From assembly GCA_015499995.1 (NCBI GenBank), contig JADNRV010000086.1, positions 1 through 64,000 of the forward strand: a stretch of DNA of 64,000 bases. The letters run 5' to 3'. Positions within the stretch are counted from its first letter, which is position 1. Each line of letters begins with the position of its first letter. The position numbers were made by a program, and so were the translations under genes. The DNA is from Flammula alnicola (lineage: Eukaryota; Basidiomycota; Agaricomycetes; Agaricales; Strophariaceae). The notes under the pieces are model-generated. The model was given only the letters and a program-made list of their open reading frames with translations. It searched no databases and was not told where the DNA came from. Below, piece after piece: positions 47,618 through 58,890 of the stretch.

Positions 47618-50600
47618 ATGACTTCCACACACCATCACCACAACAAATATTCTCTTCCCCCTCAAAATTCTCAGTCTGACTTTCGTCTCCCCTCCTTGAA
47701 AGACCTCAACTTTCAGTATGCCTCCCCTCAGAACGGAACACGACCTCCACCACAGCAAAGTCCAACTTCCGACCCGCCGCCGCCCCAACAGCCAGACCAC
47801 TCTCGTCATGTATCATCCGCATGGGGCCGCTCAATCCAGAATTCGTCATCATCCACCGCCTCTCTCCCGCATCAACAGCACACCCCGCCATTGTCCGCCG
47901 GTGTCCACGAAATGTCCGCACCTAAAGTAGAATATCCCTCAAAGCACGAAAACGGAGGTTATGTCCATCCTGGCATGCCGCTCTCCGCCCAGGTCACCCC
48001 CGTCCCAGGTTCCGTCAGCATCGGCACCCTGCGCAATGACGACCCACCACCGCACTCTCCCAACCAGACAAAACGCCCTCGGGCAACCATGGGTGCATCT
48101 CGTGATGTCCGCACGTCTCATGTAAATTCTTAACTTTAATTTTTTTCGCCTGGCCGAATTTTATTAATGGCGCATTGCAGCAGCCATCCTACGCACCGCC
48201 TCAGTATGCCTCTTACCCTCCGGCATCCCAGCAGCCCCCAGCCACGAACCCCTATCACCAAATGTCTTCGGTCTTACCAGGTCCCCCGAGCCATCAAGCT
48301 CAGCCGGCCCCTCCGCCACCAACCCACGAGCAAATGCACCAACAACCCATACCTGTCGCTACTCATCCCAGCTATCCGCCATATCAGTACATGCAAACGC
48401 GTGCCCCACCGGTGATGCAGCATCAGCAGCAGCACCAACCCCATCCCTCAAATGCGTACCCGTCACCCGGTCCGCCGCCTTCCGCCCCTCCGCCGCAAGG
48501 CCCCTGGGCCCAAGCACATGCCCACCCACCACCTCCGCCCCCGCACAACACGCGCACCATCACCAACCGCCTCCCCCTCAGCCGCCGCAGCCGCCGCCCC
48601 AACAGCACGTCCACCCATCGCAGCTGCACCACCAACCGCCACCACCGCAGCCGGCGCCCATGCCGACCAACCCTCTTCCGCCTGCTTATATGGTCCAGCA
48701 GCACCACCTACAGCCTCCGCCGCCTGCGCCTAACCCGCAACACGCGCCTCAACAACAGCAGCAGCAGCAGCAGCAGCATCCACAGCAGTACCAGCAACAG
48801 CAGCAGCAGCAGCAACAGCAGCACTCTCAGCAAATGCCCTTCGCGCGCACGACGGCTATCGTCCCGACCAATATCGATGCGTTGCCTGCACCACAAGCGT
48901 ATGCGCCCAGCGAGCCGGAGCGAATACCGTCTGTGCGGAATGATACTATCGCCGAGGTAAGAATAGTTTTGACGTTTGCGGTTTTGGATGGATGGATAGC
49001 TTATAAGCACCCGCAACTTGCACCGCCATATAGATCAACACCCATTGCTCCATTTTGTACAACTTTGCCAGCCGATACGGTGCGTAATTTTTCTTTTTTG
49101 CTTTCCGTTCTATGCCGCCTTTCCCCTTTTTTCCCCTTTCCCCTTTGTTCCCTTTCCCCGTTTTTCTTTCCCCTTTTTTTTTGTTCTTGTTTTTGCGGTG
49201 TGCCCGGATCAAGCAAAACTAAACCCGTACTCATCGTCTCCTTTATAAAAAATCGCCCCACCCAGCCCAAATGCAACACAACAACATCCCACACGCCCAC
49301 CCGAGCCAGCAAGAACTGGAAGAGATGTCGCAGCGCGCGCAGGCGGTCGTGCGGCTCTTGGAGGACCTTAGGCGGATGACGATGAACAATCCTGGTGGTG
49401 GTGGGGAGCAGGGGCGGGTTGGTGCTGGTGCAGGGGAGGTCAATGGGATTAATGGAAGTGGTGGTAATGGCGCGGGCACAGCGGCAGCAGCAGGGGCGCA
49501 AGGGGTGATGCAGGTGTCGACGCCTGACGACCCGCGCCCGCCGAAGAGGCCCTGGGAGGATATATCGCAGGATGAGGGTGGGAATGGTGGTGGGAGCGCG
49601 AATAGTTCGTTCGAGGTTCGTTTCTCCTCCTCCTCCTCCTCCTCCTCCTCCTCTCGTTGTTTCTCCTTTTCTTGGTGGAGAAACGTACTTGGAATTAATT
49701 GTCTTTTCTTATTTTAACCCATATTCCATGTTTATTTTTAACTTCTTCGCGTTAGCAGCAATATCCCGCGACCGAGAGCAAGCCCCAGTCGACGGCGGAG
49801 CAGGATATGGAGCTTATCCGCACGAAGCGCGCGACGAGCTCGGCGGGGACGAACGGGCCCGCTGGGCAGCCGAAGAGTAAATATAGGAAGCGAAGTGTGA
49901 GTCCTTGCTGCCTTTTTTTCCCTCCTCCTTGCCGTTTCCTCGAGCCTTGCCTTTTCCTCGAGCTTCACCTTGCTCGCCCCCGATCAACATGTGCTCGAAC
50001 CATATCCCGTTTTCGTGGCTGAACTCAATCCGCGTTTTTTGTTCGAACAGCGGGCGACGCCCCCGGGCAAGTGCCATTCGTGCAACATTAGGGAGACGCC
50101 CGAGTGGCGGCGCGGTCCGGATGGGGCGAGGACGTTGTGTAATGCTTGTGGATTGCGTATGTCCTTTCTCTTCCCTTTCTCTCTTTGGATTTTTTGGTTT
50201 GTCTAACGCTAGTTTGTGATACCCGACGTAGACTACGCGAAACTCATGCGGAAGCGGGATAAGAGCGCGAACGGGGAGGCGCCGCACATCGACCTCGAGA
50301 CCCTGCGCGCGTCCGCCCGCGCCGCGGACATCGCGGATAAGGCGACGCGCTCGACGAAGCCCTCGTCGTCGTCGTCGCGCAGTGGTGGTGGTGGTGGTGG
50401 TGGTGGTGCGCACCAGCACCAACAGCAGCAGCAGCAGTCGGAGCCGCCGTCGCCGATGGACGTGAAGCAGCAGATCCCACAACACCACCAGGGCTCGTTC
50501 CAGCTCGTCAATATGATGGCGCCCCCACCCCCGCAGGCGTCTCAAGCTCAGGATTCGCAAGCCATGGCGGTCGATGGTGGGCATAATAATAATGGCGGCG

Positions 50601-50833
50601 GTGGTGGTGGTGGGGGTGGCTCGAGGGGTGGTGTGGCTCCGCCCCCACCGCCGATACATGCGCATCAGGGTCCGGGGGGTGGTGGTGGTATGCCCCCGCT
50701 TGCGCCGCCGCCGTGGGCGACTTCTGCACAGGCGAGTGCGCCGCCGACGCAGAGGGTGTATCAGGATCATTTGCAGCACCAGTCGTTCATGCGGAGCTCG
50801 CAGCAGCAGCAGCAGCATGCGCCTTCGCGGTGA
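47618..50833 (+). CDS. GATA-type zinc-finger transcription factor, NsdD/SUB-1-like
   Basis: The gene has about seven exons. The N-terminal half is Pro/Gln/Ser-rich, with a polyglutamine region near 48750-48835. The block [20 protein letters not shown] follows, then [20 protein letters not shown], a conserved region of NsdD-type factors. The single DNA-binding finger is [20 protein letters not shown] followed by [18 protein letters not shown] (C-x2-C-x18-C-x2-C). It is split by the intron after ACGL and bounded by basic residues. A low-complexity Gly/His/Gln/Pro tail ends at 50833. In ascomycetes NsdD and SUB-1 govern sexual development and light responses; a role in fruiting is plausible here. 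One problem: between about 48500 and 48560 the frame must shift by one base in a run of C to stay open. That suggests a sequence error or a true frameshift. Confidence 0.9.
48745..48836 (+). repeat. CAG/CAA polyglutamine tract in the GATA factor
   Basis: Two runs of CAG/CAA codons, separated by HPQQY-like residues, encode about 25 glutamines. Such tracts vary in length between strains. Confidence 0.9.
49627..49655 (+). repeat. TCC trinucleotide microsatellite in an intron
   Basis: About nine tandem TCC units lie just after the donor site of a GATA-factor intron, ending at CTCTCG. Confidence 0.85.
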
Positions 50834-52403
50834 TGTGTGGTTTATTTTTTTTTTGCTTAGATTGCTTGGCGTCTTGCATATTACTTTTGCATGACTCCTT
50901 GTCGCTTCTTCTTTTCACCTCTTGGATTCTGGTGAATATATACATAACATACTCGTACGTATTGTATTTAGTAGCCCTCTGTATAAGCGTGTTCTACTAA
51001 ATACCTTCCTCATCCTCATCCTCGTCTTCTTATCCATTCATTCATTCATTCATTCGTTGTTCTGAATTCATCGTCAGCTGCATTTGTATGTACTTTGTTG
51101 TGTCTGTCTGTCCCTCCATCCATTTTATCCATTTATTTGATCCGTCGCTTTATTCATTGTCCGGGTTATACTCTACTACCTTAGTACCTAGTACTACTAC
51201 ATTTCGTTCTTCCAGTGCATCGCTATTTCATTACGTAGCTAATGGTGCCGCCACGCGTTTTTAATAAATTCCTTCTGGCCAGTACGTTCGTTACGTAGGG
51301 GTTACGTATTATACCGTATGTAAAACGTTCGTTAGGCGCTTCAGTTATGTACGTATTCAACTCCATTTGCAACCTTTTATGATCATCGATCTCAGCTCTT
51401 CGTTGCCCCGACCGGTGATTAACTCATTTTGTCGATTGTCGATTGTTGGTCGATTGTCTTGTTCTCATTTTTCCGTCCCCGCCCTCCGTTATCCTTCCGT
51501 CATCATCTCGTGATGATTCATCTGCCAGATGATCTACATATATCTATTATCTGAGTCTCTCTCCGGGGTAGATATCGTATACAGGATCCGATCATCGTTA
51601 TGTAAGTACGTCGGCTACTTACTGCATATGGAAAGATCACCTTGAACGAGATGACTTTCCATGTGTGTCCATAGATCCATGCTGATCACTTGTGATCACT
51701 AAAACAAACAATCGATACATCATGAGGACATCCCGTTAAGGTATATATGTAAGTACATACGTGAGGATGTCATACAGGCGACACTGCATGAAATGTAATA
51801 ACACTGCACCTGCATTCAACAAACCCGGCCCTCGGGCTCGGATAAGCAAATAGACACGTCAGTGATAAGAGATTCTTAGGGAAGCCACCCCTTTAAAGCC
51901 CAGATTGGATACCTTCTTTGCATGCATGCCGTTTCCAGAGATTCGGAATCGAATAGAATCGTTGTGTGGGTATCGATGTTGTATACTTATTTAACTGTTG
52001 CCGTACGTTGGGCATTTGAGTACTTACAACGGTGCTATGTGCTCCCCGTCCATTCTCCATCGGGCATTTCTCTATATTATTAGAAGGAGGTCCGAGGACA
52101 TAGAAATGGAGTGTGTCTCGGATGCAGGTTAGTCGCGTGTATGTAAATAGATGTCAGTATGCAGACAAGAGGAGAAGACAGGGCTGGCGAAGACTGGGGA
52201 CTTGGACACCGCTAGCACAGATTGCAGATCGAGGTGGGGCTTTTCATTTCTCGTACGTACTGCATACAATGATACATAGAACATAGCAGTACATACACGC
52301 ATAAATTAATCAGTTATCATTTTCACCACCAGGCGAAACCGTTCGACAGAGTCGCCGTGACAGCGCTTACGATTTTCAATGCACGCAAGCAGAGTTCAAT
52401 CGA
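50834..52403. other. Intergenic, no gene seen
   Basis: 3' flanks of two convergent genes. It contains a short ATTC tandem repeat (51034-51056) and scattered GTACGTA-type motifs. No coding or RNA feature was recognised. Confidence 0.5.
51034..51056. repeat. ATTC tetranucleotide microsatellite
   Basis: About five tandem CATT units, followed by CGTTG. Confidence 0.85.
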
Positions 52404-54085
52404 TTAATCGTTGTAGCGTGGTGTCTTGGCTTTCGGCTTCGTGTCCACCTCCACCTTGATGCCTTGCTGCTTCCAGATCTCCAGTTGTCTGTCTTTGGCT
52501 TGTTTTCCAGTCTGGCGCTCGTAGTCCTCAACCGAGGTAGGCCTCTCGCCGTGAGGTGTGGCGCGCAGGGCGTGGCGAGTGGCTGGCCAGAAATCGAACG
52601 TCGCGGAGTGGGCAGCGACCTATGTTGTGCGAGGAGCGGAGGTGGCCGTTAGTAAGGGTTAGTACGTAGTTGGAAACGCTGACTTACCCGGTTGTCCCAG
52701 ATAGCGATGTCATTGACCTCCCACTTGAAGCGAACCTGATAGTCAGGATTCTCGCTGATTTGGCGGAAAAGGAAATTCAGGATGGTATCCGATTCAGCTT
52801 TGGGCACGCCAATGATTCGGCGAGTGAAGCCTTTAAAAAGATGATCGTACGTCAGGTTGAGCGAGAGACATTCATAAAACGGAAGACACATACCAGGGTT
52901 GACGTAAACGCTCTTCCAGCCAGTTGCAGGGTGGACGCGGACTAGAGGGTGGATGCTCTCGATTTCTTGTCGGCGAACGGGGAGGCCTGCCGCCCTGTTC
53001 CCGTCTGCTTGTGCAACGCCGCTGTGGACGGCTGTCAGGCCCTCCAAGTAGATTTGCAGCCCTGGGCTCAAAGAGGAATACAAGGCGTAGCTGAATAGAT
53101 AACCCTCGTCAGCAATAAAATCACAACCCTCAAGTCTGAAATCCATACCCTGAACTCCAGAGGGTATCACCGCCGACCTTGGGGCCGGAGATGACTTTCA
53201 GGGAAGTGGTGCTGGGAGGTTGAAGTTCGTAGGAGACCTGGTAGTGCGGGTTAAGCCGGCTGTATAAAATATGACCGAAGAAATACACAACGTACATCAG
53301 AGTGCCATAGCTCGAGCTTCGAGAAAGCAGTGGGATCGGGTCGGCGGGTGGCGTCATTGTAGACGACTACAACATAATCAGTTGGTGGAAAGAAGTAATC
53401 GAAGTATTGATCAACGTACCGTGAACCTCTTCAAGACCATTTCGGGTAATAGGAGTGGTTGCGTGTTTATGGAGAGGACCAAAGTGGCGTGCAAGATCAA
53501 GTTGCTGATGAATGTCAATTTCCTGGTTGCGAAGGACTGAAAACAGTTTGAATAAGCAACAACTTTTGTGTGAGAGAAAAATGGCAACTCACAGACGACA
53601 CCCCTTTCTGCGACAAGCAGCGCCCTAATAGCACAGTTGAATAAACAAAGTTCAGGAAGCGACGTAGGGCTGACAGAAACTCACAGCTCGTCCTTCTGGG
53701 CATCGGTAAGTTGCCTCAAATCAATTCCCTCAATCTCCGTTCCAATCACTGGGGTCAAATCTTTGACCTTAGTGGCAGCTGAGAGCAGATTGGCTTTCGA
53801 TGGGTCGGCGAACAGCCCACGTTCGACGACTTCCTGCTCTTTCAAGGGTTCCCAAGAAACGTTCGGGAAGGAGGGCTGCAGTGAGAGAGGTAATCAATAA
53901 ATTAGAACGATACTTGGTTATGATCCAAGACAACTGACCTTGAACTCTGCATATTTGTATGAATCGTCCCCGTCGTCTCCGCTGGGAGGCGAGTAGAATG
54001 GATTAAAGACTTGCTGACTAGTGGCTTTCAAAGTAGCCGCGGTCGTGGTCTCTTGCTGTCTTTCCGAAGTTGCGACGGGTGCCAT
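52404..54085 (-). CDS. TauD/TfdA-family Fe(II)/2-oxoglutarate-dependent dioxygenase
   Basis: About nine exons give a protein of roughly 380 residues. The iron ligands are visible: WHSDVSYELQPPS (HxD, split by an intron) and VAAHSATFDFW (distal His). The 2-oxoglutarate-binding Arg is in FWPATRHALRATPHGERP. Other family blocks are TPVIGTEIEGIDLRQLTDAQ, ERGVVC, GGDTLWSS and HPLVRVHPATGWKSVYVNPG. The enzyme couples oxidation of a small substrate to decarboxylation of 2-oxoglutarate. Fungal relatives act on taurine or alkyl sulfonates, or on other side chains; the true substrate is not evident. The start MAPVATSERQQ is the first ATG, and the C-terminus is basic (KPKTPRYND). The gene looks intact. 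No neighbour suggests a pathway. Confidence 0.92.
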
Positions 54086-54982
54086 AGTTGGGAAGTTTGG
54101 TGGGAAGTTTGGTCAAAACCTTCAATCCAATCGCTTATAAGTAGTCTCCCAAACGCCATTATCGTACGCTCATGGGAATAGAATCTTGGCGTTGCGTAGG
54201 ATTGACGCGAGGACTCGCCAAGGGACCTCGAAATGGCGCGATCGGTAACGTGACTGAAGGTCGATAGACCAATTGCACGATTATGGCAAAGAAATGGTGT
54301 ATACTTTCCATGGATTTGCACCTGTTCAACGCCCTGGAAATTTTTATAGACCAATATTAGCACAGCAGACGCAATACAGAACAAAATCTCACCTTTTCGT
54401 GCTCATGGCATGACACGGGCCGTGGGAACAGCATCTAGTGATTTAGACTGTGACGATCAGAATGCTACGGACATCGAGCTAGCCAGAGCCCGAACCAGCC
54501 TCCAGACCGTCTAGAGCACGCAGAGCTTAACAAAATAGAGGGTAGCATGAAGGCGCCTGTGTAGGGTGGACTGGGTTTTGCCGTACAAATGGTCATATAA
54601 GCAATCGCCAGCTTCATTCATACAAAATCAGGTTATAATTTATAATTTCGCAAGCCTTTAAAATGAAACATACCGTAGAGCGTGCGTTCCTTCAAGCTTC
54701 AAGCCCCAGTATTTGTGGGACTGAAGATCGAATAATACTGAATGCTCGAGCCCACTATCCGCCCTCGCGATAGTCATACAGTTGTTTCGGTCTTCAACGT
54801 GAAGGAAGGTCCACGGAAAAGGATGCAACCAAACTAGAGAGTAGCATTAGAGAGTAGCATTATTGTCGTTCGAGGGGTACAATGAGCCACGTCGAAGTCG
54901 AGTGGTACAGAGGTGTTGAGTAAAACGGAGATTGGGTCCGGCAAACTCCGATCAAGTGACCGCTTCAAGAAAATTATTGAAC
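54086..54982. other. Intergenic upstream of the dioxygenase
   Basis: Probable promoter region. The sequence GAGAGTAGCATTA is repeated in tandem near 54837-54862. No gene seen. Confidence 0.4.
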
Positions 54983-55413
54983 GAGTAGACTAGGGTTGGG
55001 TAAATAATTGTTTTTTACTTACCAGCGAATTATTTACCGGTAAGTTACCGGTAAGTTACTGGTAAGTTACCACTCCGATGGAGCTGGGATTTCGGCTGGT
55101 AAGTTACCTAGGTCACGTGTTTGTGGCCAAGTGTAGTCTGGTGAAGGGGAGAATGAGAGGTTGGCATAATACAAGGTTCACAACAACGGTTTTAAAGCTG
55201 TAAAATAGTCTTTGGCATTATTATTTTCATTTTTACCGGCCAGTATTAAGTCAATCAACAGCAAGTACAAAAAACGAAAAATTGACCACGTGACTGGTAA
55301 CTTACGGTAACTTACCAGTAACTTACCACCCCTCTGAGGGAAGAAAAAATTTGAGTGGTAACTTACTGGTAACTTACCGCCTTCTGAATTACTTACCCAA
55401 CCCTAGAGTAGAC
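54983..55413. repeat. 8-bp target-site duplication pair GAGTAGAC
   Basis: Identical GAGTAGAC at 54983-54990 and 55406-55413 brackets the hAT-like element exactly. The perfect match suggests a recent insertion. Confidence 0.85.
54991..55405. mobile_element. hAT-like non-autonomous DNA element (MITE), 415 bp
   Basis: The element is bounded by inverted termini TAGGGTTGGGTAA and TTACCCAACCCTA. It is flanked by a perfect 8-bp direct repeat GAGTAGAC (54983-54990 and 55406-55413). An 8-bp target duplication and TAGGG-type ends are hallmarks of the hAT superfamily. Inside, the motif GGTAAGTTAC occurs about four times in the left arm (55036-55110). Its reverse complement occurs about five times in the right arm (55295-55380). 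This is typical of the subterminal repeats bound by hAT transposases. There is no coding capacity, so it must have been moved by a transposase elsewhere. Confidence 0.85.
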
Positions 55414-56780
55414 TGAGCGATTTTCAGCCATGATGCATGATGCATGATACTTAAGTGAAGATTCCATGAAGAAAATTTGACCGACGTCGGCATCGACAAA
55501 TGTACGTCGAACAAGAGTGAATTGGCCAGTAAGATGCTGAGCCACCACAAAGATGCTTCGTTATTTCGTTATCATGAGACACTTAGTACTCCCAGCCACC
55601 TCGAAACTGCCAGCTCCAACTCGACTTTGAGAGAGAGATTTTGGGTATGGAACAGTGATTAGAATAAAAGGATGTAAAGTAGGGTAGATGAGAATATAAA
55701 GCAGACATATTTTTTTTGCGGTATGGAGAAGCTTTGGACGCGTCCCAGACACGTATCATGTAATCCATTAATTGGTTTTTGGCTGCCTGACAACTCTTGC
55801 AGCTTTTCTCCTCCCTGCCTCGCATTCGACTCTGATGAACACGTTAAATGGTTTGTCTAGTGTCGTTCCAGGGGATGGTTGGTTTTTTATCTTTAATTCC
55901 AAATTTTCAATTTAATTCCGAGTCCCCACCCTCGAATTTCCAAAAAAACAACGGCCGCACCAGCAGAATTGAGTTTTAACCCGATCTAGACATTAATCTT
56001 ATTTAAACGAGACGTATTGCGCTCAGAAAGATGTTTTTCCATGAAATATCAGATTTTGGCCGGGACAAACTAGCGCAAATATCTCACCACCCAAAGCGGC
56101 GGTGCGCCACATCTTTTAAAATTGACATCATCATTATTCAATCAGATTCTGATTCTTTAGGTCAAAAAGGTCACATTTGAGTTATTAAATGGCCGCTGTG
56201 GCGCATCATTTGTGATGGACATAGTGAAATAATTATTCAACCCTAAAGCTACGAGTCGAGGCCTAATATAGTAGCCAAGCCTACGTGTTTTGGCCGAGGA
56301 GGGGTATGGGTTATGGGTTATTGCGGACCTACGGGTTATAGTGTGCAAATCCCCATCCACCGAGTCGGTGGACCAGAAAAGCTTTGGGATTTAAGGGTTT
56401 AACGCTTAATGGTTATCTAAGGCATGGTTTATGGGAGCAGTGTCGACTGTATCACATCTGCACCTGTCGACGATCCATGGCGGCAGAACTGATCTATCTT
56501 CTTTTTTTTAAGGTGCTACACGTTCCGTCTCTTCAGCATCTCAAGTTTCACACCACATCTTTCCCATCATGGACCGTGTCTTGCTATCCCGATCTCCGAC
56601 CAGAAGCATTTCCATTCTTCGAGTATGAAGCCGCCATGAAAGGTGTGGATCAGCGGTGGAAGTTTGGTAGTAGGCGCTACGCCGCTACGCCGCTATGAAG
56701 TTCCGATTGTGCATATCATGCCGATTGTGATGTAGAGCCTCAGGCTTCAATCGTACGATATACACATTTTGAGCATCCTG
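55414..56780. other. Intergenic, no supported gene
   Basis: AT-rich, with short frames only (for example 56384-56698, plus) and no domains. A palindromic CATGATGCATGATGCATGAT lies just right of the hAT-like element at 55428-55447. From about 56700 the sequence begins to resemble the promoter of the downstream secreted-protein gene and its copy at 59527. Confidence 0.4.
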
Positions 56781-56786
56781 GAATGG

Positions 56787-56794
56787 TATAAATA
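56787..56794 (+). promoter_or_regulatory. TATA box of secreted-protein gene 1
   Basis: TATAAATA in the context AATGGTATAAATACAGCTG. It is conserved in the paralogue at 59544 and lies about 60 bases before the first 5' UTR intron. Confidence 0.7.
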
Positions 56795-57050
56795 CAGCTG
56801 TTTTCTTATCCAGAGCTGCAGGAGTCCCACCCAACCCAACAGAGTTGTAAGTCTCTCTTAATTATCCCTCGTGAATTACAACGAATGCTAATTCGTCATC
56901 CCGCCATATAGCTACTACAACCCATTCAACCTGCACCAGCACCTCTGAAACATCTTGAAGTAAACCCTGTTATAAGTAAGTCTATTGCAGTAATATCTTT
57001 CCATGCATCCTTTGGTCCTGTTTAATCTCACGTCGTCTCTTCACTTAGCT

Positions 57051-57398
57051 ATGAAATTCGTCCCACTCACCACCCTCGTGGCTCTTGCCATGTCTATGGC
57101 TACCTGCGCCGCCTATAGCGTCAGTGCTTATCAGGGTGCCTTGTGCAACACAGGAGTCCCGAATCAGCCTACCCTCACCGTCGTGGGCTCCATGACCTCC
57201 ACACCTGCAACGAAATCCTGCGTCCAGATTCCGTTCCAGGGAAATTCTATCAGTGTCGCTGGATGTGCCCTCGGCGGAACTGTGACCGTATACGGGGATC
57301 GCAACTGCCTTCTTGCATCGAGTTCTGCGATACAAGCATCTGGAGTCCTCTGCCTGCAGAATACTTCGTTCAACTCATTCGCGATCACTGGGTGTTAG
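57051..57398 (+). CDS. Small secreted cysteine-rich protein, copy 1
   Basis: A protein of 115 residues with a clear signal peptide (MKFVPLTTLVALAMSMATCA, cut near AYS). The mature part contains six cysteines (LCN, SCV, GCA, NCL, LCL and a terminal GC) in a Gly/Thr/Ser-rich chain (VVGSMTSTPATKSCVQIPFQ, SVAGCALGGTVTVYGDRNC). The frame is open upstream to 57003, but a 5' UTR intron (56976-57048, GTAAGT...CTTAG) ends two bases before this ATG, so 57051 is the start. A further UTR intron spans 56847-56911. Small secreted proteins of this type are common in Agaricomycetes as cell-surface, defence or effector-like proteins; the role here is unknown. It is 75-80% identical by eye to copy 2. Confidence 0.85.
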   Translation: MKFVPLTTLVALAMSMATCAAYSVSAYQGALCNTGVPNQPTLTVVGSMTSTPATKSCVQIPFQGNSISVAGCALGGTVTVYGDRNCLLASSSAIQASGVLCLQNTSFNSFAITGC

Positions 57399-58074
57399 GC
57401 GTCGCGCGAGAAGGTCACAGAGATCTGGAAGTTGGAACCTTTTGCTCGTGTTTGTTTGTAAGTACTTGAATGAGCAGAGAAATCCTTTTGTACCTCGAGA
57501 AGTTGCATCGCAGTTTTGCTTAGTATTGCAACAATTGGCGAGATAGTATTATGTGAAGGCGTCAAGAGTCCGAAATAGGTCATGACGTAAGCATCCGAGA
57601 CTAACTGTCCCAATTAGGCGGGTCTGTTCTTTTTTTTAATTTTTTTTATATCAATTGATTATCGTGCAACAAGTAATCTAGTACTAAGACGCACGGGTAT
57701 GCCTGTGGGCATACCGATCTACTATGTACAATAATATGCATGGTCTGCGAGCTGGATAAGAACAGTATCTTCGGTGTAGTATAATTATTGTATAGCTGGA
57801 ATGTTTCGGAGTAGGAAAAGTGGGTGGTATATGGGCGCCGTACTGGCTGGGACTTGTACTAGGAGGCGGGTCTGTTCAAGAGTATCCCAAAATGGATCGT
57901 TAAAAGAGACTGGCACGAGACTATCGTCGATGCCGACTTCTCTGAGCGTCGTCGTCTACTTACAACGGAAATCGGCCCCAGTTCAACCGCACTCGCATCT
58001 GTAAGTACGACCACAGCCATCATATCGGAACTTCTAACACCAACGTTATCCCCAAAGACAAACGGCACCGTCAA
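57399..58074. other. Intergenic, possibly more gene debris
   Basis: A T-rich run lies near 57631-57648. Short frames after 57800 have no recognisable content but could belong to the decayed AP-3 beta segment that follows. Confidence 0.35.
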
Positions 58075-58570
58075 AAAACGCGACGCGACTCAGGAAGACG
58101 ACCTCCATCAAGTTTTTTCAGCACACGCGCGATCTCGCGATCACCCACGGGACGGGGTATCACCTTCTTCAAGGCCTTCTCGTCCACCAACACTACTTAT
58201 GATATGCCACCCAACCTAACCACCTCCACCCACCGACCTCAAGGTCAACTCAAAATGCCATAATCCATCCGCATACTTCGAGATACTCCCAATTTGTCAA
58301 CAACGTCGCCTCCCAAAGCGTCTAGATCTGCAAGCTCCGGGCTCGAGCGCATGTACCTCCTGCGCTACATCGAGCATGAATCCAATCTGTCCCTGCTCCC
58401 AATCAACACCTTCCAGAAGGACGTGGCCGACGCGAACCCTCTGGTCAGAGCCAGCGCACAGGAGACTGCGGGTGCTGACCGGCATCAAGGTGCCGAAGAT
58501 TGAGTGTGTAGTGGTGCTTGGGGTATGTACAGAAGGCAGCAACGCTGGCTGTTATGGGTGAGTCGCTGGG
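58075..58570 (+). pseudogene. Fragment of AP-3 complex beta-adaptin gene, first piece
   Basis: The sequence matches the start of the real gene at 63758, with CAGCACACGCGCGATCTCGC corresponding to the HTRDLAI coding region. Further on, one frame reads MYLLRYIEHESNLSLLPINT followed by FQKDVADANPLVRA, and another frame reads LRVLTGIKVPKIE. These are conserved beta-adaptin blocks (LLRYAEHEPDLALLSINTFQ type). Frames change several times and stops occur, so it cannot encode the subunit. Confidence 0.75.
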
Positions 58571-58706
58571 AGATCCCATTTTTTTTTGCGATTTGTTGCT
58601 TGTACCTCAAGGGCTCAAGTCCTGTACATCCTACATAACTAACCCCACTTTCTTCTTCTCCCTTCATCCTCGCCGTCCATTCACCCCATACATCTGTCAT
58701 CGACAG

Positions 58707-58890
58707 ATGCTCTCTGAAAACGCGCCACGGCTCGGGAATGAGGCTGCGCATGCAAGCTCGGAGCACATGCACGACCGGGTCAGGGGCGGGTATCTATATG
58801 CCGTGGATTCAGAAGATAAGAAGCCACAGAGGCACATATCTGGAGACAGCTCGATTCGGGGCAGTAATGGAGGAGTTGGATGTGACGGAT
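58707..58890 (+). pseudogene. Fragment of AP-3 complex beta-adaptin gene, second piece
   Basis: CTCTCTGAAAACGCG, the counterparts of the HTRDLAI coding region, and GACAGCTCGATTC match 63781-63967 in order. Many substitutions and small deletions destroy the frame. It repeats the same N-terminal part as the first piece, so two separate duplications occurred. Confidence 0.75.

Noticed and set aside
49814..50818. 334-codon Arg/Leu-rich frame on the minus strand
   Set aside because: Antisense of GC-rich repeats in the GATA-factor gene; composition reflects GGT/CAG repeats, not protein.
55020..55380. Repeated 10-bp units considered as a CRISPR-like or satellite array
   Set aside because: Units are inverted between the two arms and lie inside an element with terminal repeats and target duplication, so they are transposon subterminal repeats.
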